DNA of 64,000 nt, from assembly GCF_026213295.1 (NCBI RefSeq), contig NC_079424.1:19919488-19983487 (forward strand). Reading direction: 5' to 3'. A model generated the notes under the pieces. That model was not told the origin of the DNA, did no database searches, and worked only from the letters and a program-made list of their open reading frames with translations. The position numbers and the translations under genes are program-made. Shown here one piece after another: positions 53,101-64,000 of this stretch; position 1 is the stretch's first letter, and each line of letters starts with the position of its first letter. The DNA is from Gadus chalcogrammus (lineage: Eukaryota > Chordata > Actinopteri > Gadiformes > Gadidae).

Positions 53101-54600
53101 TTCTACCAAAGAAACTCTTTGTGCAATGGATGAAGCGTTCAAAAGGGGGTTCAAAACCCCCTTTTGATGTTGATTTGAAACCTTTTCAGACACTTCTTTT
53201 TACAGATTTAGTGCTGGCCGAGTCTGTGTTCACTGTTGTTAATAGTCAATTACATGCTCACTGATCCCCACTACCAGCAAGATGAAAAATCAAAACAAAA
53301 TGGAACGAAAAAAGTCTCACCAAGATTAGAGCATGTGTGCCATCATACTTGTTCTGATTTGATTTGAGTTTGTGTTCCTATGAGGACGTTGACCGGGTGG
53401 ATGGGTGGAAAAAACATGTACGATTTGCATCAGTTTGTTTAGGATATACAGGTGGCATTGCTATATATTGCATTACGTGGATTTAAAATGTCTGACTGGC
53501 AAACACGACCAGAGTGCTTTACATCAGCGGGTAAACACATATTACATTTTTAAGACATTCAAGACATAACATTGTATTTTATAAAAAAAAAAATACAATG
53601 ATTTTCATGAGAGAATTTAAAATGGTGTATGCTGTTGAGGCAGACCTCAGATGTTCTATAAATTAGTTGCAGATATGTGGTAAGCCTAATTAAACGCAGC
53701 TTGAACCCCGGGAACAGTAACTCAGACGGCCAATGTACATCCTCTTTTGAGGATGCATCGTCACACATTGTTCACTGGATTTTAACAAGAAGAAAAAACA
53801 TAAACTCTTCTGGTTTCGGTTCTGATCTACTTTTGGGGTCACGGTCTGCATGGTCGATGTTCTCCAACAGAGACACAGAAAACAGACTGCATAGGCCTGT
53901 TAGGATTGTTGCTTGGTAGAAACACTATGTAAGCCGATTGACAGGACAAAGACAATGACATCCAGTTTCTCAACTCCCCTCTCCCTCCAACAAGATTGAG
54001 AGGCGTCTTATGTTACGTTCCTATGCAGCACTCATGCACAGGTTGTTCAATATCAGGAAGTTCCTAATGTAACACTTGGGTTGTGTCCCCTCGGATTATG
54101 CAGTAATTACATGAAATGAATACTGTAATTACAGAGACGCCTCTGATAACTGCGTCTTTGCCCTTGCTCTAGCTTGTATTCCTGGATCCCGAGAACCTTC
54201 TCCACAGATCATGAAACAGAAGATCTGCCCCGGCTATTTTAAACACGCGGTGGGAATACACATGAGGGGTGAGAGACGGCGGTATTGATAAAGATGTGAA
54301 AAAGGCAGGCCGAGGACGCTCAATCCGTCCTCTGGGATTGGTCTTCACATAGAAAAGGGCCAATGGAATTATTATCTACGATGACTTCTGTCTCACTCTC
54401 TCAGGGCCCCGGTGTCCCCACATGAGACCAGCGCCAGTAAGAGTGAGTGTCCTACTTTTAAGGGGAGTTTGAATGGACTACTTTGGCAATATCAGATAAT
54501 GTCATCTGAATGTAATTTTAAATTACCCTTGTGTTTAATGGAGAAATACACATAATGGAAATATACACATGATGGAAAAGTGGAAAGAAGTTACACACAG
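50200..54600. other. intergenic sequence, no gene recognised
   Basis: The stretch is mostly unique, with a G20 run at about 50564-50583, a G11 run near 51961, and a perfect hairpin at 53140-53166. The part from 50230 to 50480 is less AT-rich with several CpGs but shows no clear promoter or exon. Confidence 0.45.
53140..53166. other. perfect 12-bp hairpin, GGGGG/CCCCC stem
   Basis: CAAAAGGGGGTT, a CAA loop, then the exact reverse complement AACCCCCTTTTG. There is no T run directly downstream. Confidence 0.9.
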
Positions 54601-54710
54601 CTATTGGCCAGCTTACAATTGCAGCTAACAAGTGCAGCTAACAGTTGAGAAATCGCACAACACACCACACACACATCGTCAACAACAAAATACAGCAATA
54701 GATATAAGGG

Positions 54711-54751
54711 GGGGGGGGGGGGGGGGTAATGGTGGTGGTGGTGGTGGTGGT
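54711..54751. repeat. G17 run followed by (GGT)n
   Basis: A G homopolymer followed by TAAT and about eight GGT units, capable of forming G-quadruplex on the + strand. Confidence 0.9.
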
Positions 54752-54814
54752 GGAGGGTAGTGTCGTGCGTAATACAATGTAGGTACTGTAAAGAAGAATG
54801 AAGTGGAAATAATT

Positions 54815-55029
54815 AGAGCCGTAGCGGGGGAGTGGTCTGTGCCACGCTTTCCTTGACTCACGTGTAAAGAGAAACACACGGTTCTCATCTCAGTGTCCAC
54901 TTGGGACGACTCTTCTCCCCTCATCAAACGCTGCGTCTGGAGCGTGCGAGCTGAACCGCTGCTGTTGGTGTCGTGCTGCCGGAGATCTATTCGCCTCCGC
55001 CTCTCGTCGCCTTCCATTCGCCTGAAGAG
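54815..55029 (+). other. speculative non-coding first exon (5'UTR) of an unidentified gene
   Basis: This stretch is markedly richer in GC and CpG than its surroundings and ends in a strong donor AAGAG|GTAAGAAC at 55030. No ATG opens a long frame. A 5'UTR exon with a long first intron would fit contactin genes, which lie downstream of CHL1 in vertebrates. The start coordinate is a guess, and no TATA box or transcript evidence is available. Confidence 0.2.
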
Positions 55030-57330
55030 GTAAGAACAAGAGGTATTGTGCACGAAATACGGAATGTCGACTGGAACTCGGTCCGTGCGTTTCAGTAGGA
55101 ATGTTTTTTTTTTCCTGCATCTCAAAGGTCGTATAACTAATGGCGAGGCGGTGACAGAGGCAAAGCACTGGTGGGGATGCAATACCCGTTTAAATTGACA
55201 CGACGTGCTTTAAAGCCATGTTGGGAAAAAAAAAGTTTACGATCACCGGCACCGTTAGAACTGTGTGGACGACCCTCGTTTGACGCATTTAACAATTTCG
55301 GACTGTAAAGAAGTAGACAACAGTTGAGTGAAGTGTGCATTATGCATACAATTACAATGCACGGGTACCACGGATACATATTCACCCAATTATTAATTGA
55401 TGCATGCATTCTCCATATTTCCATATCCGAAACTACTTGGGTACTGTGATGCTATCTATAACTTATGATCGAAAGGTTAAACGAACCTCCCTTTGACATG
55501 GGGACTTGTTTCTAGTTCTGCAAAGGGTGAGAAACCCTTTGGATCGGAGCTGGAGGAGGTCCTTCAACGTAACTCACTTTTCAGTTGTTGAGTATGCTTT
55601 AAGATGGAATTAATTGCCTTAAATGCCGACATTCTAACGCGTGTCATTTTGCGTGCGTGTTCACGCGTTTTGACACGCATGAGCGCACACTTGGTCCGCA
55701 CATTTCTTGTGTTTTTGTTTGTCTTTGCTCATGACGAAAGCCATGGGATTCTGCTTGGATTTACCCTGCAATGATTCCTGCTCTATTTTTCATTTAAATA
55801 TAGTTCGATAGATTTAAAATGAAAACCTTCCCCGGAATGTAAATCGGGCGTCCATCTAGCCACCCTCTACATTGTTACCAGCCGTCTTCCTTTTGCGGTT
55901 CCCGTTCGTGAAATCATGATTAGTACGGTACTTTGGGGTCTTAGTTTCTAATCACTGATCTAATAAACCTGTCGCGTCCTTACTGACCCTTTGATTAGTT
56001 TGATCACAGCCTCCGGGTTCTCACGAACCACATAATGACGCGGGCAGGCTCGGGCCACCAGTGGCCCTTGATTTACTGAAGTGAACTTGAAATCCCAAAC
56101 GGTTCTGTTTCCCCCGAATCTGTTTGACTTATACTTTATGAAACAAATATGGAGGCTTATCTCATTATATACACACCTATCTGTACTGTTACTAGAAACA
56201 TTTTGGATATTAAAGGCATGATAATAAATTTGTGCTAATTCATATCTGTGTCTCTGTAAATATTTCATTTAAAAATGTTTCTCCAGAATTTCTTTGTAGC
56301 CTACCTTAGATCATGATTTCACATTAAGGTAAGCCTATTATTGCACCACCCACGCCCTATTAGTCCTACAGGAACACATGCAACAGCTGACGATTAATCC
56401 TATCAATGTGGAAAGAGAAAACCTTTCAGAGGTAACTGCAATCTTTTTGTCCCCCTTAGTATCACTAGACCCTGGGCCAAGCTAGCTACACGCTAGGCAC
56501 ATCTTCACAAGGGGAAGAAGGAGACAACAGGGATGTATGAATCAGACCAAGGGGGAGGAGGTGAGGTGTGTGTGTGTGTGTGTGGGGGGGGGTGAGACCA
56601 ACTACTGGAGGTCCGTTGACAAGGCGGGTTCCGTCGGGCTCTATAATGCCCAGGTGTTACTTCATCCAGATCTCTTTTCTCAGTCTTAAACACCAGGCAG
56701 TCTTAAACACCACAGCTGTGTGCATACGCAGAGGCTTTTGTATTCATAGTCGCAGATGCCTTGATGAATGCTGTTTCGCTGCTCAGGCATCTGTCAGTTG
56801 CTCTCACTCCTCAAGTGAAATGCTTCCCTTCCTCTGGCAGCCCGCCAGCCGGCTAGGGTAGGCTAGGTGGCAGGTATCTGGACAACACTGAGAGGAGCTT
56901 TACTGCTGAATTGATGCCTCCTACAGTAGTTTATTTTTATTTTTTCAGGCTTGGGAATTATGTGGCAATTAAAATGGTTTAGACAGTTTTGATAGCTGTA
57001 TGGCAATGTGGCGTCCCTTGGCTGGTGACCGAAAAGGTTTTTCACAGTGTAGAGCTTTGAGTTAATAAAGTACGTTTTTTCTTTGTTTCTTTATTTCAAT
57101 TCAGAGGGAGAATTTGACCAAATAAAATAGCTACCATCAGCCCCCTTCCCTGTCGAGGTATTGTTGACCCAAAGCACTTTAGGATTTTTTTTTTCCGATG
57201 TTATTTCTGGTCTGCAGCAGAAATCTCTTCAAAGTAAGTTTGTGTATGGATAAGCGGTCTGCTTGTCCCTGGTCCACCACTGTGTTTGCTGGTGGGTTGC
57301 AGAGGACAAGTGAAGGTGCAGTAGGAAGGA
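55030..57330. other. non-coding sequence, little recognised
   Basis: Unique sequence. A 17-bp direct duplication (CAGTCTTAAACACCAGG and CAGTCTTAAACACCACA) is at 56681-56714, and a short TG/G-rich tract is at 56565-56591. No exon recognised. Confidence 0.5.
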
Positions 57331-57340
57331 GACAGGGAGG

Positions 57341-57447
<107 letters not shown>

Positions 57448-57716
57448 GGTGTGGGGGTGTGTGTGTGTGTGTATGTGTGTGGGCTATATAGCAGGAGACT
57501 AGGGGAGCAGATCTTGTGACCTTCACCCACTGATAGGAACAAGATAGGAAGCGCTGATGGAGCCTAGAATTATGGTGAATTATTTCCCCGACACCACCCT
57601 GCTGCGACTATCGCTCAACCTAACTACACCAAAGCTTAGCAGCGGCCCTCTAAACGACCTAACAGGGCTGACGATGGCCATGTGATAATAGGGCAACTCT
57701 TTAGAGGAACACCTAT

Positions 57717-58936
<1,220 letters not shown>

Positions 58937-59400
58937 TACAGGCTGGTTGAAAGAGGCAGTGCAAAACGCAACATGTGTTATTTTCAGGGCACTTTACAGG
59001 CTGGTTTTCAGAATGGTTTACCTACATGCTACTTTATAGTTAACAGGTTGGTATAAAGGCTGGTTTATTGGATATTTTGTTGGAGGGTTTACAGGAAAGT
59101 TACAAGTTGTTTTCCTCAGGGGGATTTACAGTCAAGCAGGTTTACAGGCTGGTTTCAGACTAGTGATCTGTTTACAAGTTGGTTTACAGTCTGATATATA
59201 AGATGGTTTGCTGGTTGGTCTACAAGCAAGCTGGTTTACAGGCTGGTTCACGGTTTAAAAGTTGGGTTACAAGCTGATATGCAGACTGGTTTACAGGACG
59301 TTTCAACGCTGGTTAACAGGCTGGATACCAAGATGCTTTGCATGCTGTTTTACCGGCTTGTTTCCAGGTTGGTTTAATATATTGCTTTACAGGTTTTTTG
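58937..59400 (+). repeat. degenerate 12-bp minisatellite (GGTTTACAGGCT)
   Basis: The motif GGTTTACAGGCT recurs throughout with substitutions and small indels, for example TTTACAGGCTGGTTTTCAG, GGTTTACAGGCTGGTTTCAG, GCTGGTTTACAGGCTGGTTC and CAGACTGGTTTACAGGACG. I count more than 25 recognisable half-units over about 460 bases. Heavy divergence indicates an old array. Confidence 0.85.
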
Positions 59401-62400
59401 ACTGGGAAAGGAAAGCTGTATGTCTATACTCTCCAGGACATGAATGTTTGCTCCAAGAAACTGTCTAAGGCTCACTGGCTCAGGCATCACTAATACATTA
59501 GCAGAGAAGATGAGGTGCACACATATAAATAGCACTCATAAAGAAATACCTGCAAAATATGCTGGTCACACATACAGACTTTTTAAAATTGAAGACTTTC
59601 CCCAAAGGTATGGCATAAGAATTGGGGGTAATCACAGCTTTAGTCCCAAAATAGAAGAGGGTCGTTTATGTGAAACATCTTTAACGTATCTTACTTTTCA
59701 AAATGTTAAAGGATTTTTATATATATATATATACAGTCAATTGCCTACTTAGGCAATATCAATTATTCTGTGCTTTTCTGCTAATCTGCCAGCTCAACTG
59801 TGAAAATCACTGCTTCTCATTGGCTTGTGTGTTTTCTTTGTCTGCAGCCACTCACACCCTCAACCCCAGCGTAGGCAGGCTCTCTCTCTCATCTTATGTT
59901 CCTAGCAGGGGATTTCTTTTGAACATTGCCTCGGCTTGCATGTGCGGCGCTCCCATCCACTCTTCCATATTCTTTCCAGGAAATGGAAAAGAGACGTAGC
60001 CATGGTTCTTTTGTACACGTTTTCTGCTGTTATGTTTCTGGGATTGGACTGCAATGATTAACTCTGGGGTGAAAGAGTGTAAAACCCTTTGACATAAATA
60101 TGTGTTCATTTTAGCTATGCTTTTCGCTGTAAGGATTTAAAGATGAGATCAAGATTTTTAAAGGTGTTTCATGTTTATTACATTATCAAATCTAAGGGAC
60201 ATCATATTTAGGAAAAATACAAAGTTGTTAATTTCCCCCAATAAATATACTATGAAAATAAGATGGTCTGAAAAGTTTCAAAGTAAATAGTATATTACTA
60301 CTAGACAAAGTATGCCTTCAGATTCAAAAAAATTGTTGATTCTGCTCCACGTGCTATGCCACGCAATTTACACTGTCAATTAGCGTACATTTTCTCATTG
60401 TAGTGGTGTGTAGCTTATGAAAGACTAGACACAGCATTAATCCGCCCAATGCAGTCGACATTTGGGACAGAGGTGCAAGCCAAGTGTGTCGTGGTAATTA
60501 TGTTGTGCATTAAAGGGAACGCCAACGTGAAGGGAAATCTAGGCAGAAGCAGAAACACATCCTTTGGTTGATTTGCAGCCTTAACTCATCAACCTTGTTT
60601 TTACCCTCCTATAGATGAGCTTCAATGTGTCAGCTGTCCTTTCATGAGAGCGCTCCAGCACATCCAGTATTGTGTGAATGCCACTCCGAACAATCATTAA
60701 TGTTGCACAACTCTGCCTGCGGCGGCTACACAGATCTGTAGCTCGGCATGCCATTCACCATCTCGATCAGAGTGATGATGAGCTTCGATGTGTGTATTAT
60801 TAACCTCAACCTTTTGCCCCGCTGTAGCTCCCCTCTTGTAAAAATCCCGAACACAAGGCGCTCTTTTGGTAATGGGCATTGATTTTGCACATCCATGCCA
60901 TCAATCATGTACTGGAAAATAAATAAAGAAACAACATCAAAATCATTCAATGAGTCCAGTATAATACTTAACATTCTCATAAAGCATAACCATTACAACG
61001 GATATCTTGCATATCTGTTTGGATAATTCAAGAACCTTGAAGGCTTTTTGATGTTATATGGTATTGATAAACATTCAGTGAAACGTAGGGAGGCCATCAC
61101 ATAGCTGTCATTTGAACTCTATTAGCATATAAGTGGCCCACTATGAAGTGAGCTATAAGCATAATGTAGAAACATACATTTAACCTTGAAAACATCATTG
61201 GCCGTGTTTAAGGAAAATTCTGGGTTATTTCAAACAATTTTTTTATAATTTTGGGTCTTGAGCAAGAAAATGGCCGCTGCAGATTTCTCCAAATATCGAT
61301 TTCTGTTCCCATTCCCACATGAACACAGACAGGAAATCTTCTGGAACTTACAGGTCCCAAACAAAATCAGCACACACATACACAGTCTCAACCTTGAATT
61401 TTAGGTTACTGTCCATTTGTATTCAGTACGAATGTAGTAGCAGTGGGTTTAATATTATTTCGCCTCTGGCACTGTCATCAATTATATGCGTTCTTACTCT
61501 TTAGTCATGTCTTATGTTTATACACATTGTGGGCTTAGTGCTTAGTACAATGCATTTATTTCAGATACGACACATAAGCAGGCAAATTTCATACATTAGG
61601 TTTGTATTTAATATGGTATGATCTGTTGTTTAGACAACTGTTTAACACCAACCATGCCTTAATGAGGGTCATTATATCTCTTGGACAGTGTTTGAGTTGC
61701 GCGAAAAACCAGTGAATTTAGTAATTAAGTTGATGCGTCACCAATGTTTCCCCTACATGAATCCATCAACGTTGTTGGATTACTAGAGCCATTGCAATCA
61801 GACAATCATACAAATGATATATATATTACTTTTCTTTCCCTCATCAACCCAAAATTGTGACATTGTCATTATTGTCTTTGGAGAAATACATCAGTAGCTA
61901 ATGAATGGCTTTAAACTAAATTTAGTAAGCATAAAGGGAAAAAGTTACACAACAAGTGAAAGCAGTAGAAAAGCAATATAATAGAATGCAGAACACGAAT
62001 ATAAAACCCAAACATTTGGGTTTTCTACAAATAGAAATGAAGGCCTGAACAAGGTTGATTGCGCACATTAGTGAGCAAGCATGCTATCCCTTGTTATCTT
62101 ATATTGTTATAATGGACCAGAGCCCTGCTGGAATCACTGATCACATTTAAATATCTCTGTGCCCGAGCACATCAGCATTGTGCACATGCACCTCAGCATT
62201 GTGCAACATCAACATCGTGCCCCTCATACACATAAGCACCTCTGCTGGAAAAAGATCACTGAATAGGGGAAACACTGAATAACCATATACTGCAGGTCAA
62301 GTGATACTTTAGATGCAAGCATGTCTATCTGCATATACTTACAACAGGGTTAATTTACCGGGTCTTTGGTGAAGAGGTCGTATCCTGTGATTATCGTAAA

Positions 62401-64000
62401 ATCACTATAGCATGGCACGTAATGTCCCTCTGTGTGTCTATCTACTGACAGAGCGCCTGGTTGAGCCTGGTTGAATCTGATGGGGAGAACGCAAACGCCA
62501 AGATGGCTGCACAGTATTGAGATCAAATCCGCTCTGTCGATGCCTTCATCTGGAGTTCGTCAGTGAGGCCACATCTAGAACACCTTGGAGAGTATTTCAT
62601 CCGGTGACCTCTGCAACCCATACTATTGGAAAAATTATACACTCTATGAAGCATTTCAACACTTTGTTTTTGTTGTAGATATGTATTTGAATCCACAGTC
62701 CGCTGGGGTCTTTGAACTAGTATGTGCAATAAAGAATTAAAAATAAAATCAAGAAAATTGAAAGTATGAATAATGGAGTGGACATAACACATTTCCTTTG
62801 CTATTGAGGCAGAATATTCCAACGCGCTCCCCAGAAAACTACAGGCCAGCATAAACAGCGAGCGCCTTCCTCCGCAGAATGATTAATGCATCGCCCGCAA
62901 AATGGATTTGCAACGAACCAATCGTCTGATGAGCTGCTTACACTTGCAATAAATGCACCCCACAGGGAAGCTCCTCCCCTCCAGTCTTTTATCTTAACTT
63001 TTGCAAATCAAACAGCTTGCCCCCTTCTCGTGACTGCAGATTGAATGATGTGCCAATGCTTATTTATCCAGCGGATACCATAACTGGTATCTGTCTACCC
63101 GTGGTATCAAGACCAGGGTTGTGTCTATCAGGGGGACATGGGGTGGCACATGCCCCCCCCCCCCCCCCCCCCCCCAACTAAGGACGGCAGTTGATAGGAT
63201 TCTAACAAGTCCTTCAAATGTAGATGGGAGATTGGCAGTATCTTGGAAAACAAACACTACGGCAAATAACCATGGCCTAAAAAAAAAAGCGTTGTGGGAT
63301 GTAAAACATTCTCCGCTGCACCACAACCTGCAAAAGCTGGCTGTCACGGTCTGGTGCCTCCCCCTTGCGTTACTCTGTGCCACTCTCTGGGGAACGTTGC
63401 CCAAAGAACAACACATTAGTCTTGCTGCTGTGTCTCTGTTTGTCCCCGTTGCTCCACTCAGGAGGCTTGGATCCCAGCGCTGTTGTCTTGTCGTCATGTT
63501 GACCTGTGATCCGCGCCCTCCCCCCCCTCGCCTCTTTGTTGGTACGTTGGGGTTTGGTGCATCTGTCAGCCGACTTCCGTCCGCGAAGGATCATCTTTCC
63601 AGGATGATCGACAATGCATGATCGCTTAAAAAAACACAGTGACTGACATCTCGGATGAACCCGGGCCATTAAAAGGTTCGATTAAACTCGTTTTGATGGA
63701 TTTAAGTGTCATCCACAGACACTTATTGTACCTATTTATCACCCTTGCTCTCTATCGTTTGTATTCCTCTGAGAGATCGTGGCTATTTTTTCACCCAGCT
63801 GGATATCATTTGTATTCATCTTGAGTTCACTGCCAGCTTTCAAATGTTGTGTCACATGATGTAATTTCCAACAGCCACTCGTATAATACCTCTATTATCA
63901 CCTTTCATCATACCTATTTTTCCAAAGCAAAGAATTTTAGTTTATTTGAATTGCCATTTACGCTTAATAGAAAACATATCCTGCAGATACAGTAGAGTAT
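59401..64000. other. intergenic or intronic sequence to the right edge, no gene recognised
   Basis: Mostly unique AT-rich sequence. It includes a short (TA)n near 59719-59732 and a C22 run at about 63154-63175. The segment 60620-60920 is less AT-rich, repeat-free and balanced in composition, like conserved non-coding DNA, but this cannot be tested here. Open frames at 63060-63669 on both strands overlap the poly(C) region and show no domain. Confidence 0.45.

Overview
The window looks like nuclear DNA from a ray-finned (teleost) fish. It has spliced exons with GT/AG borders, long AT-rich introns and intergenic DNA, several typical teleost interspersed repeats, and an extreme load of long dinucleotide microsatellites. 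Dinucleotide tracts this dense recall gadiform (cod-like) genomes, but I cannot place the species from sequence alone.

The one gene I can identify is the 3' end of an L1-family neural cell adhesion gene, best matched to chl1 (close homolog of L1), on the + strand. Seven coding exons lie between 1382 and 16148. They encode, in order, FNIII domain 3 (1382-1497 and 3210-3420), FNIII domain 4 (3973-4095 and 6034-6213), the stalk and transmembrane helix (13287-13418), the membrane-proximal tail with KGGKYS and HPD motifs (14425-14497), and the terminal tail with the ankyrin-binding box plus stop (15944-16148). All exon phases join cleanly. The N-terminal Ig domains and FNIII 1-2 lie beyond the left edge. 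The 3'UTR follows, with candidate poly(A) signals at 16832, 18020 and 18230. The introns are dominated by (TG)n/(CA)n tracts, some lying directly against splice acceptors, and by a degenerate 19-bp minisatellite just upstream of the exon at 6034.

From about 18.3 kb to the right edge I see no confident protein-coding gene. This part holds microsatellites, SINE-like and other old repeats, and a ~2.7 kb segment bounded by ~300 bp inverted arms (29258-32000). It also holds a nested transposon: a 1.2 kb hAT-type element with a perfect 8-bp target duplication inside a palindromic foldback MITE (33986-35475). Further features are a duplicated non-repetitive block (43508 and 46752), a degenerate 12-bp minisatellite (58937-59400), and two speculative first exons of unknown genes (33366-33392 and one ending at 55029). 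Vertebrate chl1 is usually followed by contactin genes, so the second could be an untranslated contactin exon; that is inference only.

I did not find a clearly new multi-gene system. The most unusual things are the short predicted chl1 stalk, the FIGEY form of the ankyrin box, exons bracketed by complementary (TG)n and (CA)n tracts, the nested hAT-in-foldback insertion, and the duplicated putative regulatory block.
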